A DNA stretch of 37,147 nucleotides from an uncultured Prevotella sp. (GCA_934183355.1 CAKPST010000012.1:1-37147); one strand, 5' to 3'; positions 15,414-23,581 are shown, numbered from the stretch's first letter. Numbers and translations: made by a program. Notes: generated from the sequence alone by a model not told the origin.

Positions 15414-16985
15414 TTAATCGACAGACTCTATTTGCGACTTGTAGCCCTTGATGACACGGCACATAATCCTGATTTCGGCTATGAGCAGCACGGTGAAGAG
15501 CACGAGGAAGATGAAGAATGTCAGCGCTACGCTGCCCGAACGCAGATCGGACACAGCGGCTACGGTGGGCAGCATGTCCTGTATAGCCCACGGTTGGCGA
15601 CCAAGTTCTGCCACTATCCATCCTGCCTCGCTGGCTATATAGACAAGCGGAAGCATCAGCAACGACCACATCCACAGCCAACGGCGGCGCACGGTGATGT
15701 CCTGTCGCCATGCCACATGTCCGATGACGAGAAAGAAGAGCAGCAGCAATGTGCCCACGCCCACCATAATGCGGAAGGCATAGAAGTTGATGGGGATGTA
15801 TGGCACCAGTTCGGCGCGGTCCTTGATATAGCCATATCCGAAGTAGGGCATGTCCTTCTTGAGCTGTTCGGCAAGGGCGGGCAGACGGCTATCATTGGCA
15901 TCAGCAGCCTTGAGCTTGCGATATTCGGCAAGGGCAGCAATGGCTTGGCGACCACGCTCTATCTTCTCCTCGGCAGAAAGTTCGCGCTTGCCATCAGGAC
16001 GTGTGTAGCCATTGAGCAGGTCGTTGACACCTGGCACATATCCGTCGAACGAATGTGTGGCAAGCAATGACAGACCCTTGGGAATGGCTATGCGCAGCGG
16101 AGCCTCGCCTCCCTTGGCATAGTCGGGCTGAGCGAAGGGATTGATGGCAGACACAACAGTGAGTCCGACGCCCTCGCCTCCATCATATAGGCCCTCCATG
16201 GCTGCCAACTTCATGGGCTGAACCTCAGCCACCTTAACTGCCGACGTGTCGCCCGTGTACATTGCAACAAGCGAGGCGACGATGCCCACCAGGCTTGCCA
16301 CCTTGATGCTCTGGCGTGCAAGCTCCTTCTCTCTGCCACGCAGCAGATACCAGCAGCTGACGGCGCACACAAACACGGCTCCGACTATCCACGACGAGGT
16401 GACGGTGTGGAAGAATTTGTCGACAGCCATAGGCGAAAGCGCCACGTCGACAAAGCTTGTCATCTCATTGCGCACGGTGTCGGGATTGAACTCGCACCCC
16501 ACGGGATATTGCATCCACGAGTTGGCTACAAGAATCCACCACGCCGATATTGTGGCGCCAATGCCAGTGAGCCATGTGGCAGCAAGATGAAATCCGCGCG
16601 ACACCTTGTCCCAACCGAAGAACATCACAGCCACAAACGTGCTCTCCATGAAGAATGCCACTATGCCCTCTATGGCAAGTGGAGCGCCGAAGATGTCGCC
16701 GACAAACCATGAGTAGTTGCTCCAGTTGGTGCCAAACTCAAACTCCAGGATGATGCCTGTGGCAACGCCCATGGCAAAGTTGACACCAAACAGACGCTGC
16801 CAAAAGAGCGATGCCTCTCGCCAGAAGGGTTTGCCTGTGCGATAATAGATGGTCTCGATGATGCCCATGACAACTGCCAAGCCCAATGTCAGCGGCACAA
16901 ACAGCCAATGATAGATGGCAGTGAGCGCAAATTGAGCACGCGACCAGTCGATGAGCGAAGGGTCAATGGTCAAAAGATGATTCAT
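15414..16985 (-). CDS. cydA: Cytochrome bd ubiquinol oxidase subunit I
   Basis: 523 residues; the haem-bearing subunit. RAQFALTAIYHWLFVPLTLG near the N-terminus holds His26, equivalent to the haem b595 ligand His19 of E. coli. The Q-loop has EVQPMKLAAMEG with the conserved Lys and Glu, and continues into a long hydrophilic insert (about 315-370, with KRELSAEEKIERGRQA), so this is a long-Q-loop type. GWIVAELGRQPWAIQDMLPT is the family's C-terminal signature. No CydC/CydD is present in the window. Probably cotranscribed from the DUF4492 gene through cydA to cydB. Confidence 0.97.
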   Translation of the reverse strand: MNHLLTIDPSLIDWSRAQFALTAIYHWLFVPLTLGLAVVMGIIETIYYRTGKPFWREASLFWQRLFGVNFAMGVATGIILEFEFGTNWSNYSWFVGDIFGAPLAIEGIVAFFMESTFVAVMFFGWDKVSRGFHLAATWLTGIGATISAWWILVANSWMQYPVGCEFNPDTVRNEMTSFVDVALSPMAVDKFFHTVTSSWIVGAVFVCAVSCWYLLRGREKELARQSIKVASLVGIVASLVAMYTGDTSAVKVAEVQPMKLAAMEGLYDGGEGVGLTVVSAINPFAQPDYAKGGEAPLRIAIPKGLSLLATHSFDGYVPGVNDLLNGYTRPDGKRELSAEEKIERGRQAIAALAEYRKLKAADANDSRLPALAEQLKKDMPYFGYGYIKDRAELVPYIPINFYAFRIMVGVGTLLLLFFLVIGHVAWRQDITVRRRWLWMWSLLMLPLVYIASEAGWIVAELGRQPWAIQDMLPTVAAVSDLRSGSVALTFFIFLVLFTVLLIAEIRIMCRVIKGYKSQIESVD

Positions 16986-17022
16986 AAATTAGTGTTTTTT
17001 TGATTGTTTATATTATTTATTC

Positions 17023-17238
17023 TTATCTCCTTAGCAGTTCGCCCGCCACATACGACGCACGGTCGCCGCCCTTCGACTTAGTGCCGACAACGTCGGGAAA
17101 GAAGAAAAGCTTGAGCACAGCGAATATCACGACGAGCTTGATGATGATGATGGTCCACAGCGTCTTGCCGATGGTCATGCTGCTAAATCCATCACGATAG
17201 AATCTATACACCTTATATAATGGATTGTTGTAAGTCAT
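17023..17238 (-). CDS. DUF4492 small membrane protein associated with cytochrome bd
   Basis: 71 residues with one membrane helix (TIIIIKLVVIFAVLKLFFF at about 29-47), an N-terminal amphipathic part (PLYKVYRFYRDGFSSM) and a charged C-terminus. This matches DUF4492, which in Bacteroidetes is commonly encoded just before cydA. By position and size it could be a CydX-like accessory subunit, but no sequence similarity to CydX is obvious. It is the first gene of the cyd unit, 37 bp before cydA. Confidence 0.85.
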   Translation of the reverse strand: MTYNNPLYKVYRFYRDGFSSMTIGKTLWTIIIIKLVVIFAVLKLFFFPDVVGTKSKGGDRASYVAGELLRR

Positions 17239-17293
17239 AATAAATATCGGTTTTAAATTAGATTGTAATTATTTCATATTCGTAATTCTTTTG

Positions 17294-17301
17294 CAAAGAT
17301 A
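17294..17301 (-). promoter_or_regulatory. Bacteroidetes -7 box of the cyd operon
   Basis: The minus strand reads TATCTTTG, an exact TAnnTTTG, 56 bp before the DUF4492 start. No clear -33 TTTG is seen. Confidence 0.55.
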
Positions 17302-17355
17302 TGAAATAATATGATAGGTTGTTTATATTTTGTAAGTTTTTTTCATAATAATCTC

Positions 17356-17386
17356 TTTGCCGAATGGAATGAAAGTATTAACTTTG
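17356..17386 (+). promoter_or_regulatory. Consensus promoter for the RNA at 17393-17661
   Basis: TTTG at 17356-17359, 19 nt, then TAACTTTG at 17379-17386. Both boxes match the Bacteroidetes consensus exactly. The predicted start is ~17392, diverging from the cyd promoter 55 bp away. Confidence 0.75.
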
Positions 17387-17392
17387 CACTAC

Positions 17393-17661
17393 CAAAACGA
17401 TAAAGCGACTCAAAAGCATACGGGTCGTGCCAGTTTGATCGGGATACTCATCAATAAAAAAATCGAAACCGAGAAAGTTTCTTTTGCCAATGGCGGGCCA
17501 TATAAACCCCTTAATGGGACTAAGCTGTAAAGCCGGTGGATTACAAAGGCGGAGAGCTCTCAAATCTTGTATACTCGGAGTTTCATCACATCACTGGGCG
17601 ACCTGTTTTTTAAAATATTCGATGGTGCAGCGTTACTAAATGTTTCGTTGCACCTTTTTTT
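17393..17661 (+). ncRNA. Candidate stand-alone non-coding RNA (~270 nt)
   Basis: The segment is bounded by a consensus promoter and an intrinsic terminator (GGTGCAGCG at 17624-17632, CGTTGCACC at 17646-17654, then seven Ts). It has no plausible plus-strand reading frame. Possible stems include GCGACTC with GGGTCGT near the 5' end, GTTTGAT with ATCGAAAC, CCC/GGG around CTTAAT, and the palindrome GAGAGCTCTC. I do not find the conserved cores of tmRNA, RNase P RNA, SRP RNA or the FMN riboswitch. A 6S-like RNA is possible but unproven. Its function is unknown. Confidence 0.6.
17624..17661 (+). terminator. Intrinsic terminator of the candidate RNA
   Basis: A 9-bp stem with one G-T pair, a 13-nt loop and seven consecutive Ts (17655-17661). 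Confidence 0.88.
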
Positions 17662-17673
17662 ATTTATTTAAAA

Positions 17674-17705
17674 TTTGGTGTTTTCTGCAATTTAGCTTAA
17701 CTTTA
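17674..17705 (+). promoter_or_regulatory. Promoter before the AAA-ATPase remnant and ribE
   Basis: TTTG at 17674-17677, 20 nt, then TAACTTTA at 17698-17705, one base from the consensus. The predicted start near 17712 is ~20 nt before the ATG at 17733. It is the only good promoter between the upstream terminator and ribE. Confidence 0.55.
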
Positions 17706-17732
17706 CATCAAAATACATTAAATCAACGGAGT

Positions 17733-17885
17733 ATGACCAATATAGACAACCATAAGGAGGCTGAGCCCAAATATCCGAAGCGCATCCCTTACGGCATGAT
17801 GAACTTTCTGAGCGTGGATAGTAGTGATATATCGTGGCACCGATATGGTGGTGTGCGAGGAGATAAAAGAAACAGAAATAATTAA
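17733..17885 (+). pseudogene. N-terminal remnant of an AAA-ATPase-like gene, ahead of ribE
   Basis: A 50-codon reading frame. The segment YPKRIPYGMMNFLSV (residues ~14-28) is the characteristic start of Bacteroidetes AAA-ATPase-like proteins, which normally continue '...YYVDKT...FFIRPRRFGKSL'. Here similarity is lost after LSV, the Walker A region is absent, and the frame ends after a basic tail (GDKRNRNN). It keeps what looks like its own promoter and ends 24 bp before ribE. It may be a dead remnant or now serve as a translated leader for ribE. The C-terminal type fragment at 13647-13781 is from the same family but lies upstream on the same strand, so the two are not simply halves of one gene. 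Confidence 0.6.
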
Positions 17886-17909
17886 TTAAAAAACAAACAA
17901 ATAAAGACA

Positions 17910-18512
17910 ATGTTTTCCGGTATAGTAGAAGAAATGGCTACTGTCGTTGCCATAAAGAACGACAAGGAGAATGTGGACTTCACACTCACATGCTCATTTA
18001 CAAGCGAACTGAAGATTGACCAGAGCGTTGCACATAACGGCGTCTGCCTGACTGTTGTGTCCATTGAGGGCGACAACTATACGGTGACTGCCATGAAGGA
18101 GACACTCGAACGTTCTAACCTCGGACTGCTGAAGGTGGGCGACAAGGTGAACGTGGAGCGCTCGATGTTGATGAATGGTCGACTTGACGGACACATCGTT
18201 CAGGGACATGTGGACGGCACAGCCAAGTGCGTAGACATGCGCGACGCTGACGGCTCTACCTACTACACTTTCCAATATGCCTTTGACAAGGCTATGGCAG
18301 AGCGTGGATATTTCACAGTGGACAAGGGTTCGGTGACCGTAAATGGTGTGTCGCTGACGGTGTGCAACCCGACAGAAGACTCGTTCACTGTGGCTATCAT
18401 ACCCTACACACACGACAACACCAACTTCTGCAACATCAGCGTTGGTAGCGTGGTGAATATCGAGTTTGATATTTTGGGCAAGTATATTGCACGATTGCAG
18501 CAGCTGAAGTAA
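17910..18512 (+). CDS. ribE: Riboflavin synthase, alpha subunit
   Basis: 200 residues; it dismutates two molecules of 6,7-dimethyl-8-ribityllumazine to riboflavin. It begins with the invariant MFSGIVEE. The internal duplication of the family is clear: NGVCLTVV in the first lumazine-binding repeat and VNGVSLTVC in the second, with GHVDGTAKC between them. Length is normal. No FMN riboswitch is visible upstream. Transcription probably comes from the promoter at 17674-17705. It is followed by a very long palindrome. Some bacterial nomenclatures call this gene ribC. Confidence 0.95.
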   Translation: MFSGIVEEMATVVAIKNDKENVDFTLTCSFTSELKIDQSVAHNGVCLTVVSIEGDNYTVTAMKETLERSNLGLLKVGDKVNVERSMLMNGRLDGHIVQGHVDGTAKCVDMRDADGSTYYTFQYAFDKAMAERGYFTVDKGSVTVNGVSLTVCNPTEDSFTVAIIPYTHDNTNFCNISVGSVVNIEFDILGKYIARLQQLK

Positions 18513-18535
18513 GAAGATAACAGATAAAAATAAAC

Positions 18536-18639
18536 AAGACAACAACATCAACAACAAATCAACAACTTTTTTGCCGTGCCAACTCGGCACGGCGCACATA
18601 TTCATAAAGTTGTTGATTTGTTGTTGATGTTGTTGTCTT
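18536..18639. repeat. 34-bp perfect inverted repeat with nested hairpin
   Basis: Arms 18536-18569 and 18606-18639 are exact reverse complements over 34 bp and consist largely of CAA/TTG triplets. The 36-nt interior holds a second perfect 8-bp hairpin (GCCGTGCC 18573-18580, GGCACGGC 18586-18593). It begins 24 bp after the ribE stop. It may act as a terminator, an RNA-stabilising structure or a mobile palindromic element. Confidence 0.9.
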
Positions 18640-18651
18640 ATTGTCTTTTAT

Positions 18652-18667
18652 GTCAACAAGTGTTGAC
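18652..18667. promoter_or_regulatory. Perfect palindrome, candidate operator of the efflux operon
   Basis: GTCAACA and TGTTGAC are perfect inverted 7-mers separated by AG. The site lies 141 bp before the TolC-type gene and has the size of a dimeric repressor site. No regulator gene is adjacent and I find no good promoter match nearby. Confidence 0.35.
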
Positions 18668-18807
18668 TAAATTAAAACATTTGTTAATATACACTCTCCT
18701 CAATAAACCTTTCACTTTCATTTTACATCCAATAACCAGAGAAAGACAAAGAGAGAGTTTATATAAAAATTGAGATTCAGAAAACATTAACAAAACACTA
18801 TTTTATT

Positions 18808-20151
18808 ATGAGAAAGATTGGGATGACTTGCCTGGCAGGACTCTTACTGCTGTCAATGTCTACAGAATGTATGGCACGCCAATGGTCGCTGAAGGATTGC
18901 ATCGACTATGCACTAGCCAACAACATCCAACTACAAAAAGCTAAGCTCCAGAAATACTCTGCACTTGAGGACGTGAAGCAGAGCCAGTCGGCATTGCTGC
19001 CGTCGCTCAGCCTGTCGACATCGCAGAATGTGAGCTATAACCCATGGCCCGAGCAAGGGTCGGCAATGATTGCTGGCAACAAGGTGCAGGCAAGTGTGGA
19101 CAAGGTCTACTACAATGGGTCGTACTCGCTCAATAGCAACTGGACTGTGTGGGACGGCAACAAGCGACAGAACACGGTGAAGCTGAACAAGCTGACGGCT
19201 GAGCAGGCTAAGCTCGATTCTGCAACTACTGCCAACAGCGTGCTTGAGCAGATAGCACAGTTGTATGTGCAGATTCTGTATTCAAACGAGGCTATATCTG
19301 TGACCAAAGAGAGCCTGAAGACAAGCCAAACCAACGAGGAGCGCGGCAAGACGATGGTGAATGTGGGCAAGATGAGCAAGGCAGACCTCGCACAGTTGAC
19401 AGCACAACGCGCACAGGACGAATATAGCATTGTGGAGGCTGAGAGCAACTTGCGCAACTACAAGAGACAGCTCAAACAGCTATTGCAGATTGCTGACGAC
19501 GAGGAGTTTGACGTGACTATTCCTTCTACTACCGACGATATGGCGCTCAAGGAGGTGCCTGCTCTCAACGATGTATATGTAGCATCAATAGAACAACGAC
19601 CGGAGATAAAGAATGCTAAACTCGGTATCGAGAGCAGCGACCTAAGCTTGAAGATTGCCAAGGCGGGCAAGATGCCAACCATCGGACTGAATGCCGGACT
19701 GTCTACAAATACGTCGTCGATGAGCAACAACAAGTGGGGAACACAGATAAAGAACAACTTCACAGTGGGTGGAGGATTCACTGTCAGCATTCCTCTCTTT
19801 GACAACCGCCAGACTAAGACTGCTGTCAACAAAGCTATGATTCAGAAAGAGAGCTATCTGCTCGACCTGAAAGACAAGCAGACTACACTCTACTCCACTG
19901 TAGAGAACTATTGGCTACAGGCTGTGACCAACCAGAATAAGTTTAAGGCGGCACGCACATCTACTGAGAGCGCTCAGGCAAGCTACGACCTGCTGTCGGA
20001 ACAATTTAAACAGGGACTGAAGAACACTGTGGAACTGATGACTGGCAAGACAAACTTGCTGCAAGCACAGCAGAATGAGTTGCAGAGCAAATATCTCGCA
20101 ATACTCAATCTGAATATGCTGGAGTTCTATAAGACAGGAGAGATTAAGTAA
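18808..20151 (+). CDS. TolC-family outer-membrane efflux protein
   Basis: 447 residues with a signal peptide (about 1-23, ending ECMA-RQ). The body has the long helical repeats of outer-membrane efflux proteins: WSLKDCIDYALANNIQLQ at the start of the mature protein, ALLPSLSLSTSQN, a matching second half with KMPTIGLNAGLS and VSIPLFDNRQTK, and a C-terminal coiled helix. It would form the outer-membrane channel of a tripartite exporter. First gene of a four-gene operon with gaps of 37, 31 and 26 bp. The substrate is not predictable. Confidence 0.92.
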   Translation: MRKIGMTCLAGLLLLSMSTECMARQWSLKDCIDYALANNIQLQKAKLQKYSALEDVKQSQSALLPSLSLSTSQNVSYNPWPEQGSAMIAGNKVQASVDKVYYNGSYSLNSNWTVWDGNKRQNTVKLNKLTAEQAKLDSATTANSVLEQIAQLYVQILYSNEAISVTKESLKTSQTNEERGKTMVNVGKMSKADLAQLTAQRAQDEYSIVEAESNLRNYKRQLKQLLQIADDEEFDVTIPSTTDDMALKEVPALNDVYVASIEQRPEIKNAKLGIESSDLSLKIAKAGKMPTIGLNAGLSTNTSSMSNNKWGTQIKNNFTVGGGFTVSIPLFDNRQTKTAVNKAMIQKESYLLDLKDKQTTLYSTVENYWLQAVTNQNKFKAARTSTESAQASYDLLSEQFKQGLKNTVELMTGKTNLLQAQQNELQSKYLAILNLNMLEFYKTGEIK

Positions 20152-20188
20152 AAGGAGGATTATTAATTAGAGACAATTATAAAGAGAG

Positions 20189-21379
20189 ATGAAAAAATTA
20201 AGCAAAGTGTGGCTATTGGTGGCTGTTGTCATCGTGATAGCCATTGCTGCCTGGACACTGTCGGGTGGCAAGAAAGAACAACAGATTTCGTTTGACACGG
20301 CGGCAGTAGCTCCAGCAAACATCATGAACAGTATCACAGCAACGGGAACCATCGAACCGGTGACTTCCGTTACTGTGGGTACTCAGGTGAGTGGTATCGT
20401 GAGCAAGCTGTATGTCGACTACAACTCGGTAGTGAAGAAGGGACAGGTGATTGCCGAACTCGACAAGACCAACCTCATGAGCCAACTCAACACTGCCAAG
20501 ACACAACTTGCCACGGCACAGAGCCAACTCAACTACCAGACAGCCAACTTCAAACGCTACAAGACATTGTTTGATAAAGGACTTGTGGCTGCCGACGACT
20601 ACGACAATGCTAAGCTGTCGTATACACAGGCTAAGGAGCAAGTGGCTTCGGCTAAGGAGGAGGTGCAGCGTGCACAGACCAATCTTGGCTATGCCACCAT
20701 CACATCGCCTATTGACGGTGTTGTGCTCTCGAAGTCGGTTGAAGAAGGACAGACTGTAGCAGCGAGCTTCTCTACACCAGAATTGTTCACCATCGCTCAA
20801 GACCTGACCAACATGCAAGTGGTGGCAGATGTAGACGAGGCTGACATAGGCGACGTGAAGGAAGGCGAGCGCGTGTCATTCACCGTTGACGCTTATCCAG
20901 ACGACACTTTTGAGGGAACTGTAAAGCAGGTGCGCCAGGAAGCTACCACCAACAACAATGTTGTGACATACGAGGTGGTTATCTCGGCTCCCAACGCTGA
21001 CATGAAGTTGAAACCGGGTTTGACTGCCAATGTAACCATCTACACAGCCGAGCGCAAGGGTGTGCTCTCTGTTCAGTCGAAGGCTCTAAGATTCACTCCG
21101 CAGAAGGAGACTGTTGGCAAGATGAAGATTGTGGACCAGACTGGCAATGCTAAGAACAAGGTGTGGACCATCGAGGGCAACAACATCGTGGCACATAAGG
21201 TGAACATCGGTATGACCGACGGCACTAACACACAGATTCTCAATGGCATCAGTGCTGGCACAAAGGTGGTGACAGGACTGAGCATTATCGGCGGAGAACA
21301 GGATGACACTCAGGCTAATGCGGAAGGCGAAAAGAGTCCATTTGCACCAGGTCCTCCGGGAAAGAACAAGAAGAAGTAA
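20189..21379 (+). CDS. MacA/HlyD-type periplasmic adaptor subunit
   Basis: 396 residues with a single N-terminal membrane anchor (VWLLVAVVIVIAIAAWTL). The barrel-sandwich (lipoyl-like) halves are visible as VGTQVSGIVSKLYVDYNSVVKKGQVIAEL (quoted here as VGTQVSGIVSKLYVDYNS) and ATITSPIDGVVLSKSVEEGQ, separated by an alpha-hairpin rich in Gln and Ala. The beta-barrel and membrane-proximal domains follow. The C-terminal tail is Pro/Gly/Lys-rich (PGPPGKNKKK). It should connect the ABC transporter to the TolC-type channel. Confidence 0.92.
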   Translation: MKKLSKVWLLVAVVIVIAIAAWTLSGGKKEQQISFDTAAVAPANIMNSITATGTIEPVTSVTVGTQVSGIVSKLYVDYNSVVKKGQVIAELDKTNLMSQLNTAKTQLATAQSQLNYQTANFKRYKTLFDKGLVAADDYDNAKLSYTQAKEQVASAKEEVQRAQTNLGYATITSPIDGVVLSKSVEEGQTVAASFSTPELFTIAQDLTNMQVVADVDEADIGDVKEGERVSFTVDAYPDDTFEGTVKQVRQEATTNNNVVTYEVVISAPNADMKLKPGLTANVTIYTAERKGVLSVQSKALRFTPQKETVGKMKIVDQTGNAKNKVWTIEGNNIVAHKVNIGMTDGTNTQILNGISAGTKVVTGLSIIGGEQDDTQANAEGEKSPFAPGPPGKNKKK

Positions 21380-21410
21380 AAAATGCCTCACCCCCCAAAA
21401 TAACAATTAT

Positions 21411-22163
21411 ATGGACGAAAAGAAAGTAGTAATAGAACTCGACAACGTGAAGCGCGATTTCCTCGTGGGCGACGAGACGGTGCATGCGCTGCGCGGAGTG
21501 TCGTTCAAGATATATGAGGGCGAGTTTGTCACCATCATGGGTAAGTCAGGCTCGGGCAAGTCGACACTGCTCAATCAGCTCGGATGCCTTGACACACCAA
21601 GTTCGGGCGAGTATTATCTCGACGGAGTGTCGGTGAGAAAGATGTCGAAGTCGCAACGTGCCGTGCTGCGCAACCGCAAGATTGGGTTCATATTCCAGAA
21701 CTACAACCTTCTGCCTAAGACTACGAGCGTAGAAAACGTTGAGTTGCCACTGATGTACAACTCTGCAGTGACAGCCAAAGAGCGCGAGGAAAGAGCCATC
21801 AAGGCTTTGCAAGCAGTGGGACTGGGCGAACGACTCTATCATAAGTCAAACCAAATGTCGGGCGGACAGATGCAGCGCGTTGCCATAGCACGAGCTTTAG
21901 TGAACGACCCTGCTGTGATTCTCGCCGATGAGGCAACGGGAAATCTTGACACACGAACATCGTTCGAGATTCTCATCTTATTCCAAAAGCTACACGCTGC
22001 AGGACGCACCATCATCTTTGTGACTCACAATCCAGACATCGCCAACTACTCATCACGCAACATCATGCTCAGAGACGGACACGTGATAAGCGACGAGTAT
22101 AACAACAACATACTGTCGGCTGCCGACGGATTGGCTGCATTGCCAGCTAACTCGGATGAATAG
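21411..22163 (+). CDS. MacB-type ABC transporter ATP-binding protein
   Basis: 250 residues. Walker A is GKSGSGKST, the signature loop is [15 protein letters not shown] (Met in place of the usual Leu), Walker B is [12 protein letters not shown], and the H-loop is FVTHNPD. The order and spacing are normal for the LolD/MacB class. I chose ATG 21411 because it gives the usual short N-terminus; the longer frame upstream overlaps the adaptor gene. In this operon the ATPase and permease are separate proteins, unlike the fused E. coli MacB. Confidence 0.95.
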   Translation: MDEKKVVIELDNVKRDFLVGDETVHALRGVSFKIYEGEFVTIMGKSGSGKSTLLNQLGCLDTPSSGEYYLDGVSVRKMSKSQRAVLRNRKIGFIFQNYNLLPKTTSVENVELPLMYNSAVTAKEREERAIKALQAVGLGERLYHKSNQMSGGQMQRVAIARALVNDPAVILADEATGNLDTRTSFEILILFQKLHAAGRTIIFVTHNPDIANYSSRNIMLRDGHVISDEYNNNILSAADGLAALPANSDE

Positions 22164-22189
22164 CACAGTTTTTCTAATATTATATCAGA

Positions 22190-23434
22190 ATGAATTACAG
22201 CAACCTTTTAAAGATAGCCCTTCGTGCAATAGCAGCCAACAAGTTGCGCTCATTCCTCACTGCCCTCGGCATCATCATCGGTGTGGCTTCGGTCATCACG
22301 ATGCTTGCCATAGGTCAGGGCTCTAAGAAGAGCATTCAGGCAAACATTGCGGAGATGGGATCAAATATGATAATGATTAGTCCGGGTGCCGACCGCCGTG
22401 GACCGGGTGGTGTCAGGCAGGATGCATCGTCTATGGAGACGCTCAAGATGAACGACTATCAGTCGATAAAGGATGAGTGCAACTTCATCAGTGGTATCAG
22501 CCCCACTGTGAACAGCAGCGGACAGTGGATTTACGGCAATAATAATACGCCGTCGAGCATATATGGTGTCAATCAGGACTATCTGGAAATACGCCAGTTG
22601 TCGGTTGACGAGGGCGAGATGTTCACCGATGCCGACATCAAGGCGAGTGCCAAAGTGTGCATATTGGGACAGACTGTAGTAGACAATCTCTTCCCTGATG
22701 GGTCTGACCCTGTTGGCAAAGTGGTCCGCTTTAACTCTATTCCGTTCCGTGTAATCGGTGTACTGAAGAAAAAGGGCTACAACTCAATGGGCATGGACCA
22801 GGACGACCTTGTATTGGCACCATACACAACTGTGATGAAGCGCATTTTGGCACAGACCTATCTCGGTGGCATAACATGTTCTGCAATAACTGAGGGTCTC
22901 ACCGACAAGGCTATCGACGAGATAACCACTATCCTGCGTCGCAACCATAAATTGAAGGAAGCTACGGACACTCAGGATGCCGACGACGACGATTTCAACA
23001 TCCGTTCGCAGGAGGAACTTGCAAGTATGATGAACTCCACCACCGACATGCTGACCATACTCCTGGGTTGTGTGGCTGGCATTTCGCTCATTGTGGGTGG
23101 CATCGGCATCATGAACATCATGTATGTGAGTGTGACGGAGCGAACACGCGAGATAGGACTGCGTATGTCGGTTGGCGCACGTGGCGTGGACATACTCAAT
23201 CAGTTCCTTATTGAGGCTATATTGCTCAGTGTTACGGGTGGTCTGATAGGTGTAGGACTGGGCGTAGGCGCTTCATACGCCGTCAAATTCATAGCCCACT
23301 GGCCTATATACATACAGCCGTGGAGCATCATCATGAGCTTCGCAGTATGTACATTCACCGGAGTTTTCTTCGGTTGGTATCCAGCAAAGAAGGCGGCACA
23401 ACTCGACCCGATTGAAGCTATAAGATACGAATAG
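22190..23434 (+). CDS. MacB-type ABC transporter permease
   Basis: 414 residues with the four-helix MacB/FtsX layout. The N-terminal helix contains SFLTALGIIIGVASVITMLAIG. A large periplasmic domain (about 60-270) follows, and three C-terminal helices include the GGIGIMNIMYVSVTERTREIGLR signature (cited as GGIGIMNIMYVSVTERTREI) and GWYPAKKAAQLDPIEAIRYE at the end. With the upstream ATPase, adaptor and channel it should form a mechanotransmission-type exporter. MacAB-TolC systems move macrolides, peptides, toxins or lipids. The operon ends at the palindrome that starts 8 bp after the stop. Confidence 0.94.
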   Translation: MNYSNLLKIALRAIAANKLRSFLTALGIIIGVASVITMLAIGQGSKKSIQANIAEMGSNMIMISPGADRRGPGGVRQDASSMETLKMNDYQSIKDECNFISGISPTVNSSGQWIYGNNNTPSSIYGVNQDYLEIRQLSVDEGEMFTDADIKASAKVCILGQTVVDNLFPDGSDPVGKVVRFNSIPFRVIGVLKKKGYNSMGMDQDDLVLAPYTTVMKRILAQTYLGGITCSAITEGLTDKAIDEITTILRRNHKLKEATDTQDADDDDFNIRSQEELASMMNSTTDMLTILLGCVAGISLIVGGIGIMNIMYVSVTERTREIGLRMSVGARGVDILNQFLIEAILLSVTGGLIGVGLGVGASYAVKFIAHWPIYIQPWSIIMSFAVCTFTGVFFGWYPAKKAAQLDPIEAIRYE

Positions 23435-23441
23435 TGAAAAA

Positions 23442-23558
23442 GTAAAAGAGTAAAAAGGTAAAAGAGTAAAAAGACTGATTTGAACATTTGGACATTTCAT
23501 TACTGAAGTCCTTATCGCATCCAATTCTTTTTACTCTTTTACCTTTTTACCCTTTTAC
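23442..23558. repeat. 33-bp near-perfect inverted repeat made of TAAAAAG-type units
   Basis: Arms 23442-23474 and 23526-23558 are complementary with one mismatch across a 51-nt interior. Each arm is itself a short tandem array of GTAAAAG/GTAAAAAG. It fills the space between the converging permease and HAD phosphatase genes, so it probably acts as a two-way terminator. Its simple-repeat construction recalls the palindrome at 18536-18639. Confidence 0.85.
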
Positions 23559-23581
23559 CTTTTTACTTTTTTACCTTTAAA

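Noticed and set aside
17378..17563. Minus-strand 61-codon frame opposite the candidate RNA
   Set aside because: It has no start context, promoter or family signature, and the strong promoter and terminator are on the opposite strand.
17393..17661. tmRNA, RNase P RNA or SRP RNA
   Set aside because: No tRNA-like ends or ALAA tag frame, no GAGGAAAGUCC core, and the length and motifs do not fit SRP RNA.
17393..17909. FMN riboswitch upstream of ribE
   Set aside because: The conserved RFN core segments are not found, and a terminator plus a separate promoter lie between this RNA and ribE.
18808..23434. Classical fused MacB protein
   Set aside because: The ATPase and permease are two separate frames with a stop and a 26-bp gap between them; this is the normal split arrangement and not a frameshift.
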